A DNA stretch of 64,000 nucleotides from a bacterium (GTDB taxonomy: Bacteria; SZUA-182; DTGQ01). A model generated the notes under the pieces. It did no database searches and was not told where the DNA came from. It was given only the letters and a program-made list of their open reading frames with translations. A program made the position numbers and the translations under genes. Where the stretch lies: assembly GCA_040755755.1 (NCBI GenBank), contig JBFLZW010000041.1, forward strand, positions 1 to 64,000, given 5' to 3'. Below are positions 36,401 through 43,717 of the stretch, in pieces; positions within the stretch are counted from its first letter, which is position 1; the number at the start of each line of letters is the position of its first letter.

Positions 36401-37131
36401 TGCCAGAATTTTTCCCCTTCCTCCCGCCTCTGCTGGTAAACGCCTGCATACATGAAGATCATGAATAGAACAATCAGATATAATCCGTAAGCCTGATGGG
36501 GAATGACCGGGATTTGATGAAGAAAAAAAACCAGAGAAAAGGAAAGACATCCCAGAGAGAGGTATAACCAGCCAGCCAGCCCCTGCTGTTTCAGTTTCGT
36601 CCGCCGAGTGAGCTGCCAGTAGTAAAAAAAGCTGTAAAAGCCAAGTGTACAGGCAGCAATACACGGATGCTTCTCCAGATATTCTCGGCATTGGATCAGC
36701 ACAGTGCCGATAAAAAAAAAGCCCATCAGACAGGCGGCATTATCCAGCGGATGGAGAGCCTCTTCAGCAAAGACTTTCAATCTCGTAAGCCCGAGCGATA
36801 TTCCTGACAGCAGCAGAGCGAGGGGAACAGAAAGCAGGGGCATAACCAGAGAGAAAGACGGCACCAGCCGGAACGCGGAGAGAAAGCAGGAGAAAATCAG
36901 TAACAAAGCAGCAGGATACATAAATATCCTGCCCAGTAACCGGGCAAAGGCAAAGCTCAGCACAGAAAAAAGCATGAGGATACCACTGCCGAGCAGGGGA
37001 TTGTCAATCAGAAACCCACGGCTGGCAACCAGCAGGCAAACGCCCGCCAGCAGGATCAAACCGTGGCTGAGCTGCCTCCATCCTCCCTTTTCCATCAATC
37101 CGATAGTGACTCGTTCTTCTCTACTTTCCAT
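33490..37131 (-). CDS. Giant polytopic membrane domain fused to NapC/NrfH-like multihaem cytochrome c
   Basis: About 1,213 residues from the ATG at 37131; the frame is open to 37416, and starts at 37194 and 37095 are also possible, none with a strong ribosome binding site. Residues about 15-890 are almost continuous hydrophobic segments (well over twenty) with short polar loops and no recognised domain. Residue 890 onward resembles NapC/NrfH: a membrane anchor (ALACLGLLAFFPGILIPLYS), then GFCNRCHYMRPYTESW and SCVTCHYEH. The C-terminal 293 residues hold ten CxxCH sites (CNRCH, CVTCH, CITCH, CFNCH, CITCH, CTDCH, CFTCH, CFRCH, CMACH, CQECH) and one CxxxxCH (CLQQGCH), so up to eleven haems. The last CxxCH lies one residue from the C-terminus. 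The family knowledge is that NapC/NrfH passes electrons from quinol to periplasmic enzymes. The membrane domain's role is unknown. Confidence 0.82.
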   Translation of the reverse strand: MESREERVTIGLMEKGGWRQLSHGLILLAGVCLLVASRGFLIDNPLLGSGILMLFSVLSFAFARLLGRIFMYPAALLLIFSCFLSAFRLVPSFSLVMPLLSVPLALLLSGISLGLTRLKVFAEEALHPLDNAACLMGFFFIGTVLIQCREYLEKHPCIAACTLGFYSFFYYWQLTRRTKLKQQGLAGWLYLSLGCLSFSLVFFLHQIPVIPHQAYGLYLIVLFMIFMYAGVYQQRREEGEKFWHPAFVIGFIGLALAFWYYCSRVNLLMIIGFLYSFHFYRLHVLHTRLSRTAGKDLPRKQNKFLVISYLFALGYLFLFAWNGFPVGLFYLVIGLAYAFLYFLAGWQNNFETEGEQSISTYLFGLFMNIAFFEGLLIHSPVYEISWYLILTIPLIWLFFWLGHLGQQMGRLVFSKTIYEVQFLTVLLAFLIPLQLSSYSLDFICMLGFGYLFSMLVFFLITEDQKFLFPVVLVVAFIYYYLIPKELISSGGTNLLFLLPGFLLLGLGMRSQQKGYPLAQVWYFGWLTLSGFFLVTLNYASPDSLYGLSMCVFLHYLAYSFADKQFPRLSKVSYWAGNLLSLISVLAWLYSQDLPSGLFLSCILFAAHLFMACQTNKVWHIGAACLVLAAVWYKGLLTGGIPGNMILTAALPLVVLFYGCSLWARPFLPWGKSMFKNAGHLWVSAIILLALINPGAGKTYWLFLSLLVYLFFYLALSWISPCYEHSFLAAAFFSICFYFGLREVPGLLPTMRLQYFFFDPFFLCLIGYFIKRKQGRDRTQPIFDVATLVALTCCIMAFFSGNLEVSQKLLLLSAVLYMFLAVQLGRELYLYLTTITLGLLAYNFFTVNHQRCISDLSAYSLYLISFLGLFLFLSPSASWMEGDTSSRSKVHWKKALACLGLLAFFPGILIPLYSQKIINYPGFCNRCHYMRPYTESWQTSSHQAVSCVTCHYEHLSTSGNQEDRNKFSLVIRALARTYSILPKSRVSDQACLQQGCHQWAEIQEEKLFKHGIRFSHEQHLKTSPRGKHLGCITCHSQIVQGKHVRVTETICFNCHFKGRQEKDTGVGRCITCHSLPGISINFAGVELNHEKFLANNENLLCTDCHIKVTQGEGQVPRERCFTCHINSKNKLAGDTPLIHTVHVNKQSIECFRCHQDIQHGQKGVSKQASINCMACHRNRHSLPKKVYTYPERNGMHDMTGPMTTSKKSCQECHP

Positions 37132-37466
37132 AACCGCCCAGACTTCACCAAAGGTACCAGGGTGCGCACATAAGACAATTTCCGCATAATTCATGCCGAA
37201 AAAGCGGGCTGAATGTTGAATTGGTGGAAGGAGCGGGGCGCAATGAGTAATTAGTTGATTTGTTGAGGCTTGCTTAATAGAAAGGCAAAAATGTGAGGAA
37301 ATGTCCTGAAAAAGGAAAAGGGAAAGGGCAGGTACCCATTTTTCATACTCCCGGCTCTCTTGAGCAAGGATAATCAAGTGGTACCAAAATTGGCAGGTGT
37401 AAGTCATACTATGCATTTTGTTGCATAGTAGATATGTTTATGGAAAGGGAGAGAGATTGTTACTGT

Positions 37467-37516
37467 GATCCATGGGGAACATAAGCGCCATAGATCCCCA
37501 CGCCCGTGGGGAACAT
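37467..37516. repeat. Isolated type I-E CRISPR-like repeat unit
   Basis: TCCCCACG (37495-37502) and CGTGGGGA (37505-37512) form an eight-pair stem around CC, within TAGATCCCCACGCCCGTGGG and following GAACAT. That resembles the palindromic core of type I-E repeats. A partial copy, GGGGAACAT, sits at 37474-37482, only 34 bases away, which is too close for a repeat-spacer unit. No further copies were seen and no cas gene is present. Confidence 0.3.
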
Positions 37517-37554
37517 TTTCAGGATACCGTGCAAAAGATCTAGGCTGTGTATCA

Positions 37555-37571
37555 GATGTTCCCCATCTTGT
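37555..37571. repeat. End fragment of the AGATGTTCCCC palindromic repeat
   Basis: AGATGTTCCCCATCTT is identical to the left end of the element at 41088. No matching right end was found nearby, so it appears to be a solo terminal fragment beside the transposase remnant. Confidence 0.5.
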
Positions 37572-37574
37572 ATG

Positions 37575-37992
37575 AGAGGCTGTCTGAAAAATAAGTGGGG
37601 GTATCTTTGAGGTGATTTATAAGTAGGACTGCTCCGAAATAAGGTGTAAGAGTAGTACATCGATAAACCTTACGTGGAGCAGCCCCAAGATGGCAAGAAA
37701 AGCATATCCTCCAGACCTTACGAGCATTGAATTGGTTGATACTATGGGATTAGTTCTGATGGTGGTTGTGCCCGCTGCCAATATTCAAGATCGGGATGGA
37801 GCAAAGTTAGTGCTCGAAAAGGTTCTTGGACGATTCCCTCGGCTAAAACTGATCTGGGCCGATGGTGGTTATTCTGGAAAGTTGATTGATTGGGTCAGGG
37901 AACAATGCCAGTGGGTCTTGGAAATAGTCAAACGATCTGATCAGTCCAAAGCGGCTGCCGCCGTACAGGATGATAATTGGCCGTGTAGTTAG
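37575..37992 (+). pseudogene. IS5-family transposase remnant with internal deletion
   Basis: The frame 37690-37992 encodes MARKAYPPDLTSIEL joined directly to VDTMGLVLMVVVPAANIQDR, then FPRLKLIWADGGYSGKLIDW. In IS5-group transposases the first segment (SDLTDAEW-like) and the second (KRHILVDTLGLLL-like) are separated by roughly 120 residues, so the middle of the gene is deleted. The usual C-terminus with the final catalytic Glu region (after VKRSD) is also missing. DNA upstream from about 37575 (GAGGCTGTCTGAAAAATAAG) may be the left terminal repeat; no right end was found. Not expected to be active. Confidence 0.8.
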
Positions 37993-38110
37993 GTAAGAGC
38001 CTACGGCTTCGGTAAGTGCCATTCGGATTAGGAAGGGATAAGGCTATCAACACTGCCTGTGAGCACAGGCGTGTAAGAAGTATGCCGGATAAATAAAACA
38101 TGCCAAAATA

Positions 38111-38145
38111 TAAAAAAAGAGCGGCACTTTGAAAAGCGCCGCTCT
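38111..38145 (-). terminator. Intrinsic terminator of cold-shock gene
   Basis: Minus strand: AGAGCGGCGCTTT (38145-38133) pairs with AAAGTGCCGCTCT (38130-38118), one G-U pair, two-base loop, then a run of seven T. Located about 27 bases after the cspA stop. Confidence 0.9.
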
Positions 38146-38172
38146 CGGTAATTCAGGGAACAATCAGCCCAG

Positions 38173-38376
38173 TTAGCAGGGGCGTACGTTCACAGCCTGG
38201 GGTCCTTTGGGACCTTGCTGAATATCGAATTCTACCAGTTGGTTTTCCTGAATACTCTTGAAGCCTGATCCCGAGATTGCTGAATAATGTACAAAAACGT
38301 CTTTGTTTTCACCTGAAACCGTGATGAAGCCAAAGCCTTTCTGATCATTAAACCACTTTACTCGTCCTTGAGCCAT
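38173..38376 (-). CDS. cspA: Cold-shock protein, CspA family
   Basis: 67 residues from the ATG at 38376, chosen over 38397 because AAAGGAGG lies ten bases before it and [20 protein letters not shown] is the normal CspA start. The RNA-binding motifs KGFGFI (RNP1, about 14-19) and VFVHYSAI (RNP2, about 29-36) are intact. CspA-type proteins bind single-stranded RNA and melt secondary structures after cold shock. The protein ends [11 protein letters not shown] predicted leader of about 170 bases precedes the gene, as in cold-inducible csp genes. Confidence 0.96.
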   Translation of the reverse strand: MAQGRVKWFNDQKGFGFITVSGENKDVFVHYSAISGSGFKSIQENQLVEFDIQQGPKGPQAVNVRPC

Positions 38377-38556
38377 ACGAAATATCCCTCCTTTCATAAC
38401 TGTTTCTTAAGTTGGGATGTTTCTGTAAAGCTCAGGAAAAGCTATAGGCTCCCATAGTTTCAGATAACCTATCCACAACTTAATGCGCCCCCCCAAGAGA
38501 AAACTTACCTTATTTAGATAATCTCCATCCCAGAGGCAACTGTTTCTAAGAATTTA

Positions 38557-38585
38557 AGAATACACTAATGAGATTTTATTGTCAA
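38557..38585 (-). promoter_or_regulatory. Sigma-70-type promoter of cspA with long leader
   Basis: Minus strand: TTGACA (38585-38580), 17-base spacer, TATTCT (38562-38557). A perfect -35 box. The start site would be near 38550, leaving an untranslated leader of about 170 bases before the ATG. Confidence 0.75.
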
Positions 38586-38790
38586 GGAATTTTTATTTCT
38601 CTTATTTGATGTCCAAAATTTTTGTAAGATTTTATGATACATTTTTTGCTTTCTGTCACTTATATTTCGCTATTTCATTGAAAATGAGTAGAAACCAGGC
38701 TTGACCGTAACTACTCAGATACAAAACTTGACAGCAATAAACCAGGCTTCCTCTGTGACAGGTGAGGGGCCAGCATGTTTGCCTTATCAT

Positions 38791-38894
38791 ACACCCCCTC
38801 ACCCCGACCCTCTCCCCAAAGGGGCGAGGGAGAAAAACACTACTCCTCAGCTTGCCAATATGAATTCCACCTCTGCGCCTCTGCGTCTCTGCGG
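38791..38894. repeat. Adjacent fragments of two dispersed repeat families
   Basis: 38791-38835 is a palindromic-family copy (ACACCCCCTCACCCCGACCC then TCTCCCCAAAGGGGCGAGGG). 38869-38894 is a diverged CACAGAG-type copy: ACCTCTGCGCCTCTGCGTCT on the plus strand, followed by CTGCGGG. The 700-base gap between cspA and lepB contains no gene beyond the cspA leader and these repeats, plus GCCACAGGGGCTCCCTG at 39016-39032. Confidence 0.7.
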
Positions 38895-39092
38895 GAGATC
38901 ATTCTTCCATGTCTCATTGTACTAACCGGCCATGATTACAAAATGCCACTTTGAAATGAGCAGGATTTATTCATATTATACGATAAATAGATGTCAGATT
39001 GAGGTAGGGAGTTCCCGCCACAGGGGCTCCCTGAAGGTAACAGGGGATGTCGGGTGGGGGTGATTTTTGTCGAGAGGAAGGTTATCGGAAAA

Positions 39093-40019
39093 ATGGGAAT
39101 TACTGAAACAGACGAAGGGAAAAAGGAATCTCTTGAGATACTCGACTCTGGAGACGGTTTTTCAGAATCGGGGGATTTGATTCAGAAAGCGCGCCTGCCC
39201 TGGGTCGCCGGTCTTTTAACCCTGTTTGTAATCGGGCTGGGGCAGGTCTATAACGGTGAGTTAATGCAGGGGATCCGATATTACCTGGGGTCATTCGGGT
39301 TGAGCCTGCTGGCAGCCTTTTTGATCCTTTTCCTCCCCTTTCCCCTGAATCTTATGACCCTCACCCTGGGCTTTATTTACTTTATCTATATCTTTCGGAT
39401 AAGCTGGAAGACAGCGAAAAGCAAAGGGAGCAATTACTGTCTGAAGCCATACAACAAGTCTTCTGTCTATATCATCTTTATTTTCCTCAGCTGGTACGTT
39501 ATCAATCCCCTGTTCTCTCAAATCACCAAGGATAATATCGTTCATGCCTATCGGGTAGTGGCCACTTCCATGCTGCCCACCATTCTGGATGGTGACCATA
39601 TTCTGGTAAATGAGCTGGTTTACAAGTTTGCTCATCCGCAAAGGCTTGATGTGGTCGTGTTTAAATATCCCAAGAACGAGAGCCAGTATTTCATCAAGCG
39701 GATTATCGGTCTTCCGGGAGAAACAATCTGGATCCACCGTAAACAGTGCTACATCAACGGACGGCGAGTTCAGGAAAAGTACATAATTCACGCAGGGAAT
39801 CAGGTGGCAAATTATCCTGAGCTGGATAATTTCGGACCCTTGACCGTCCCGCCTGATTCTTTTTTTGTCATGGGCGATAACCGGGACTGGAGCATGGACA
39901 GCAGAACATTCGGACCGGTCAAAAGATCAAAAATCCTCGGCAAGGCATTTATGATCTATTGGCCCGGTGCCCTTCACGGGCAGACAATCTGGCACCGGAT
40001 CGGAAAAAAGATCCGTTAA
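39093..40019 (+). CDS. lepB: Signal peptidase I with extra N-terminal membrane domain
   Basis: 308 residues from the ATG at 39093; the frame is open to a GTG at 39054. The N-terminal ~110 residues form several hydrophobic segments with a GLGQVYNGELMQGI motif typical of small TM2/DUF5683-like membrane domains. After a membrane anchor (about 128-145) comes the type I signal peptidase domain: catalytic Ser in VVATSMLPTILDGDHILVNE (about 158-177), the Lys in FIKRIIGLPGE (about 205-215), and the conserved closing box DSFFVMGDNRDWSMDSRTFG (about 262-281). The enzyme removes signal peptides at the outer face of the inner membrane. The added N-terminal domain is uncommon among signal peptidases. Confidence 0.92.
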   Translation: MGITETDEGKKESLEILDSGDGFSESGDLIQKARLPWVAGLLTLFVIGLGQVYNGELMQGIRYYLGSFGLSLLAAFLILFLPFPLNLMTLTLGFIYFIYIFRISWKTAKSKGSNYCLKPYNKSSVYIIFIFLSWYVINPLFSQITKDNIVHAYRVVATSMLPTILDGDHILVNELVYKFAHPQRLDVVVFKYPKNESQYFIKRIIGLPGETIWIHRKQCYINGRRVQEKYIIHAGNQVANYPELDNFGPLTVPPDSFFVMGDNRDWSMDSRTFGPVKRSKILGKAFMIYWPGALHGQTIWHRIGKKIR

Positions 40020-40022
40020 ATG

Positions 40023-40051
40023 CCTCCTTCTGGAAAGCAGGAAGGTTTTTT
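40023..40051 (+). terminator. Terminator of lepB
   Basis: CTCCTTCTG and CAGGAAGG pair (one bulge) around GAAAG, followed by TTTTTT at 40046-40051, right after the lepB stop. Confidence 0.75.
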
Positions 40052-40171
40052 CAGTTGGCCACTGGTTTTAGCATGAGATAGTGGTGGGGCAAAAAAGTGC
40101 CCCACCCTCCGGTTCATTCTATTCCTCTCTGGTCACGGTCGATGAACGCGCCGTGAGATCCGGCCGCGATC

Positions 40172-41020
40172 TCAAGCCATTCTCTCCAACCGGGCAATTC
40201 TGTCTTGAAGCGGCGGATGGGTACTGAAGAGCGCCTGAAGTCCTCCGCCGTGCAGCGGGTTAATGATAAACATATGAGCAGTGGAGGGGTTGGCCTGCAT
40301 TGGAACAACCCGGTTTCCCCGTTCGAGTTTGCGCAGGGCATTGGCCAGCCAGAGCGGGTGGCCGCTTATCTTTGCCCCCTCTTCATCAGCCATATATTCA
40401 CGGGACCGTGAGATAGCCATCTGAATCATCGCGGCGGCAATCGGAGCAAGGATCATCATCACCAGGGCGGCAAGAGCGTTTCCTCCTCCCCTGCGGTCGC
40501 GGTCACCGCCTCCCATTCCTCCGAAGATGAATGCCCATCTGGCCATTGAGGCCAGCATGGTAATAGCCCCGGCTATGACAGCGGCAATAGTGCTGATCAG
40601 GATATCCCGGTGTTTGACATGCGACAGCTCATGGGCCAGCACCCCGGCCAGCTCATCGCGGTCGAGAATCCTGAGAATACCCGAAGTGACCGCCACGGCG
40701 GCATGCCTCGGATTTCTTCCCGTAGCAAAAGCATTGGGAGTATCCTGGGGGGTGATGTATATCCGCGGCATGGGAAGGCCGGCCTTTCTGGTCAGTGTTT
40801 CCACGATATCGTACAGCTCCGGTGCCTGCTCCCTGCCGACCTCCTGAGCCCGGTACATTGCCAATACAATCTTGTCACTGAACCAGTATGTGCCGACATT
40901 CATGACGAGCGCCAACACGAAAGCCATAATCAATCCCTGTTCGCCACCTATGGCATTACCTGCAAGAACCAGCAGTACTGTCAGTAAAACCATCAAAAAC
41001 GTTGTCTTGATTGAATTCAT
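40172..41020 (-). CDS. htpX: HtpX-type membrane zinc protease
   Basis: 282 residues: two N-terminal membrane segments (about 5-22 and 29-48), the M48 zinc motif [13 protein letters not shown] (HELSH, about 129-133), two further membrane segments (about 146-165 and 182-202), and the third ligand region [15 protein letters not shown] (about 208-222). HtpX degrades damaged inner-membrane proteins under envelope stress. Size and order of elements match the family. GGAGG lies eleven bases before the ATG. A GC-rich hairpin at 40083-40106 behind the gene lacks a U-tail. Confidence 0.94.
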   Translation of the reverse strand: MNSIKTTFLMVLLTVLLVLAGNAIGGEQGLIMAFVLALVMNVGTYWFSDKIVLAMYRAQEVGREQAPELYDIVETLTRKAGLPMPRIYITPQDTPNAFATGRNPRHAAVAVTSGILRILDRDELAGVLAHELSHVKHRDILISTIAAVIAGAITMLASMARWAFIFGGMGGGDRDRRGGGNALAALVMMILAPIAAAMIQMAISRSREYMADEEGAKISGHPLWLANALRKLERGNRVVPMQANPSTAHMFIINPLHGGGLQALFSTHPPLQDRIARLERMA

Positions 41021-41087
41021 AGAGGTTCAACCTCCTTTCCTCAATGACCTCATTATATTTTATATTCAAGGGGATGCGGTTGTCTAA

Positions 41088-41227
41088 AGATGTTCCCCAT
41101 CTTCCTTATTCTTAACGAGGATGGTAAAAATAACCATCACCCCCACCCAGCCTCCCCTGCCACAGGGGCTCCCTGCCTCAAGGGGGAGGAGTGGAAGGGA
41201 TGTTCCCATCAAAGAAGGGGAACATCT
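41088..41227. repeat. Complete AGATGTTCCCC palindromic repeat element
   Basis: About 140 bases with terminal inverted repeats AGATGTTCCCC (41088-41098) and GGGGAACATCT (41217-41227), extended to 16 of 17 matching positions. The body reads ATAACCATCACCCCCACCCA, GCCACAGGGGCTCCCTG and CTCAAGGGGGAGGAG. It lies between htpX and fmt. The same element, slightly shorter, is inside the FHA gene at 28023-28143. Confidence 0.85.
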
Positions 41228-41240
41228 GAAGTTGCTGCCT

Positions 41241-42191
41241 CTAGGCTGTGCCTGACCATCGCTGGCCTTCCAGTTCCTGATCGCGAACTCCCTGGAGGTA
41301 TTCCCAGGCAGACATTGCCTGTTTCCCTTCATGCTGAAGCCGGGTAATAGCCAGCATGCTGTTTTCTCCTGCCTCGACAACCAGTCCTTCCCTTCGATCA
41401 GCATGTACGATTCTACCGGGACAATCACCTCCCTGCTGCTTGACGATTTGTGCCTGCAATAATTTTATCCGTCGTCCGTTCAAATAGGAAAATGCTCCTG
41501 GCCAGGGATTCAAACCGCGAATCAACCTGCAGATTTTTTCGGCCGGCTGAGTCCAGTCGATTGCACCGTCCTCCTTTTTTAACAGCCGGGTATAGGTAGC
41601 CAGATCATTGCGCTGCTTATGGCGAATTACCTTCCCCTCCTCATACATGGCCAGTGTTTCCATCAAAACCTCCGCTCCCAGCCGGGCCAGTCGAGGAGAG
41701 AGTGTTCCTGCCGTATCATCGGGCAGGATGGCAATTTCTTTCTGCAGCAGGATATCGCCCGTATCCATGCCCGCATCCATCTGGATGGTGGTCACTCCCG
41801 TGATTTCATCTCCCTCGATGATTGCCCACTGGATCGGAGATGCTCCCCGGTGCCGGGGCAGGAGTGAGCCGTGGACATTAACGCAGCCGTGGACGGGGAT
41901 CGATAACAGACTTTGTGACAGTATCTGCCCGTAGGCAACCACCACCACCAGTTCCGGCCCGGCCTGCTGAACAAGCTCCCTGCCCTGCGGACTCGATGCT
42001 TTTTCCGGCTGCTCGACGCGAAGCCCTGTTTGCTGCGCCAGGACCTTGACCGGCGAGGGATACGGCCGCTGCCCCCGTCCCTTTGGACGGTCGGGCTGGG
42101 TAATCACCATTTCGACCTGATGGCGGCTGTGAACGAGGGCCTCAAGGGATGGGCAGGAAAAATCAGCGGACCCGAAAAAGACGATCCTCAT
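41241..42191 (-). CDS. fmt: Methionyl-tRNA formyltransferase
   Basis: 316 residues. It opens MRIVFFGSADFSCPSLEALV and has the formyl-transfer core VNVHGSLLPRHRGASPIQWA (about 106-125) with the catalytic Asn-His, IIEGDEITGVTTIQMDAGMD (about 126-145) and a C-terminal OB-like domain starting near residue 205. It transfers a formyl group from 10-formyl-tetrahydrofolate to the initiator methionyl-tRNA. AGGAGGAA precedes the ATG. It follows def by about 160 bases on the same strand, a common pairing; the gap holds a CACAGAG repeat. Confidence 0.95.
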   Translation of the reverse strand: MRIVFFGSADFSCPSLEALVHSRHQVEMVITQPDRPKGRGQRPYPSPVKVLAQQTGLRVEQPEKASSPQGRELVQQAGPELVVVVAYGQILSQSLLSIPVHGCVNVHGSLLPRHRGASPIQWAIIEGDEITGVTTIQMDAGMDTGDILLQKEIAILPDDTAGTLSPRLARLGAEVLMETLAMYEEGKVIRHKQRNDLATYTRLLKKEDGAIDWTQPAEKICRLIRGLNPWPGAFSYLNGRRIKLLQAQIVKQQGGDCPGRIVHADRREGLVVEAGENSMLAITRLQHEGKQAMSAWEYLQGVRDQELEGQRWSGTA

Positions 42192-42280
42192 CGTATTGGT
42201 TCCTCCTTATTCTCCCTTCCCCCTCCCCTGCCTGTCGCTTCTTCCATATCAGGAACTCCCCGCTCCACTCTTCTGCTTTT

Positions 42281-42353
42281 CTCTGTGTACCTCTGTGCCT
42301 CTGTGTCTCTGTGGTGTCCTTTGTCTTTGTCTCTGTTTTTGCCTTTGTCTTTA
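42281..42353. repeat. CACAGAG-type dispersed repeat between def and fmt
   Basis: Plus strand CTCTGTGTACCTCTGTGCCT then CTGTGTCTCTGTGGTGTCC, followed by CTTTGTCTTTGTCTCTG. On the minus strand the core is GGACACCACAGAGACACAGA, the same as at 62024 and near 45957. It sits within a likely operon and would be transcribed with def and fmt. Confidence 0.75.
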
Positions 42354-42869
42354 CTCCCTGGCTGCCAGTTTGGCTTTTTTGCGCAGTTTCATTTTGAGCA
42401 GGTCCCGTTTGATCTTGCTCATCCGGTCGATAAACAGGACCCCGTCCAGGTGGTCCACTTCATGCTGGATCACCCGGGCTAAAAGGTTTTCTGCGGTCAG
42501 CTCATGCTCGATCCCGGCCAAATCGAAGAATTTCAGCCTGACACGCTGAAACCGGCTTACATCGCCCCATACTTCAGGAATACTCAGACAGCCTTCTTCC
42601 CCGGTTATCATCTCTCCATCGGAATGGATGATTTCGGGGTTGATGAGTATCAGCGGATCCTTGCCCTTGTCTTCAGTAGCGACGTCAATAACTACAATCC
42701 TTTGTAAAACTCCCACCTGCGGGGCCGCCAGGCCTACGCCCGGTGCACCATACATTGTTTCCAGCATGTCCGCGACCAGCTTTCTGACCGACAGGTCAGA
42801 CTGATTGACCACAGCAGCCTTTTCCCGCAAAACGGAAGCCGGATATTTGAAAATTTCCAAGATGGCCAT
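42351..42869 (-). CDS. def: Peptide deformylase
   Basis: 172 residues with all three family motifs: GVGLAAPQVG (about 45-54), EEGCLSIPE (about 91-99), and QHEVDHLDGVLFID (about 136-149), giving the Cys and two His metal ligands and the catalytic Glu. It removes the formyl group from nascent proteins, the partner reaction of the downstream fmt. Its C-terminus is Lys/Leu/Ala-rich and its last codons border the CACAGAG-type repeat. Start MAILEIFKYP is the usual one. Confidence 0.96.
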   Translation of the reverse strand: MAILEIFKYPASVLREKAAVVNQSDLSVRKLVADMLETMYGAPGVGLAAPQVGVLQRIVVIDVATEDKGKDPLILINPEIIHSDGEMITGEEGCLSIPEVWGDVSRFQRVRLKFFDLAGIEHELTAENLLARVIQHEVDHLDGVLFIDRMSKIKRDLLKMKLRKKAKLAARE

Positions 42870-42949
42870 ACGATATTATCTCTTCGTTTTTCGATAGTTA
42901 CTGTTAAAGTCCTTTCTTTTCATAAGAATAAGACAAAATCCCCTGCTTG

Positions 42950-43717
42950 TCAATGGGTAACAGGACTTACCGGCTTTCCCGTATCCGGCACATCCTCATC
43001 GATCACCTCCACGCCCCTGGGAGGAACGAAATGAAATATCGTATCCGCTAACCCCTGGTTGCGCTGAAGGTGGAGAAAATCGATATCATTGGTATTTCCG
43101 TAGGGATCAACCAGAATGATCCCGGTAATGCCCAGTTCCCTGGCCTCCAGTTTCAATTGCATCTTTTTTATATTGGCCTGTGCCCGGCGGGGCACCAGGT
43201 TGAGCAGAACGACTCCGGAGTCATCCGGCTGCGATCCTCCATCTGCCAGGCTGATGATAAAGCTCTGCTGCAAATTCCCGAGGCCGGAAAGAAAGGACAG
43301 GGGTGTCGTGTCCTGCAGGACCGTGCTGGCCTTTCGTTTCACTACCTGGGCATCCTCCGGTACATACCACCAGAAGTCTTTTTGATTGATGACATATATT
43401 TGCTTTTCGGGAGATTCGTAATCCCATTTCATCAGGTTCGGCTTTTTAAAATAGATTTTCCCTCTGGCCTCGGTGGTTGTGTTCAGGGTTTGACTGAAGC
43501 TCTTTTGCCGGAAATCCGCCTGAAGATCGGTGAGCTTATCATACCACTCCTGGACCCGCCGGACAACCGGCTCGGCTTTGACCGCCTGCGGCCCTCCCTC
43601 TAATTTCTTCCCCTGCGATTCTCCCCCCCATGAAGGATGAGGGCTGATCACCTGAAACAGTGCCGCCGATACCAGAAAAAAAGCCGCCATGCCATAATAA
43701 ACGATCTTATTTTTCAT
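42950..43717 (-). CDS. lolA: Outer-membrane lipoprotein carrier protein LolA-like
   Basis: 255 residues from the ATG at 43717. A signal peptide (about 5-25, IVYYGMAAFFLVSAALFQVI) leads to a LolA-type beta-barrel: VRRVQEWYDKLTDLQADFRQ (about 52-71), GKIYFKKPNLMKWDYESPEK (about 85-104), and a later lipid-pocket region with LEARELGITGIILVDPYGNT. LolA ferries lipoproteins through the periplasm to the outer membrane, evidence for a diderm cell. It overlaps the ftsK stop by 11 bases, as often seen for ftsK-lolA pairs. Confidence 0.9.
   Translation of the reverse strand: MKNKIVYYGMAAFFLVSAALFQVISPHPSWGGESQGKKLEGGPQAVKAEPVVRRVQEWYDKLTDLQADFRQKSFSQTLNTTTEARGKIYFKKPNLMKWDYESPEKQIYVINQKDFWWYVPEDAQVVKRKASTVLQDTTPLSFLSGLGNLQQSFIISLADGGSQPDDSGVVLLNLVPRRAQANIKKMQLKLEARELGITGIILVDPYGNTNDIDFLHLQRNQGLADTIFHFVPPRGVEVIDEDVPDTGKPVSPVTH

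Noticed and set aside
37467-37580. CRISPR array
   Set aside because: Only one repeat-like unit is well formed; spacing of partial copies does not fit a 28-29 base repeat with 32-33 base spacers, and there are no cas genes.
38701-38925. 74-codon plus-strand gene
   Set aside because: Its sequence is made of two intergenic repeat fragments (HPDPLPKGA-like and SAPLRLCGR-like), typical of spurious annotations.
40083-40106. Terminator of htpX
   Set aside because: The GGTGGGGC/GCCCCACC hairpin has its T run in the loop and not after the stem.
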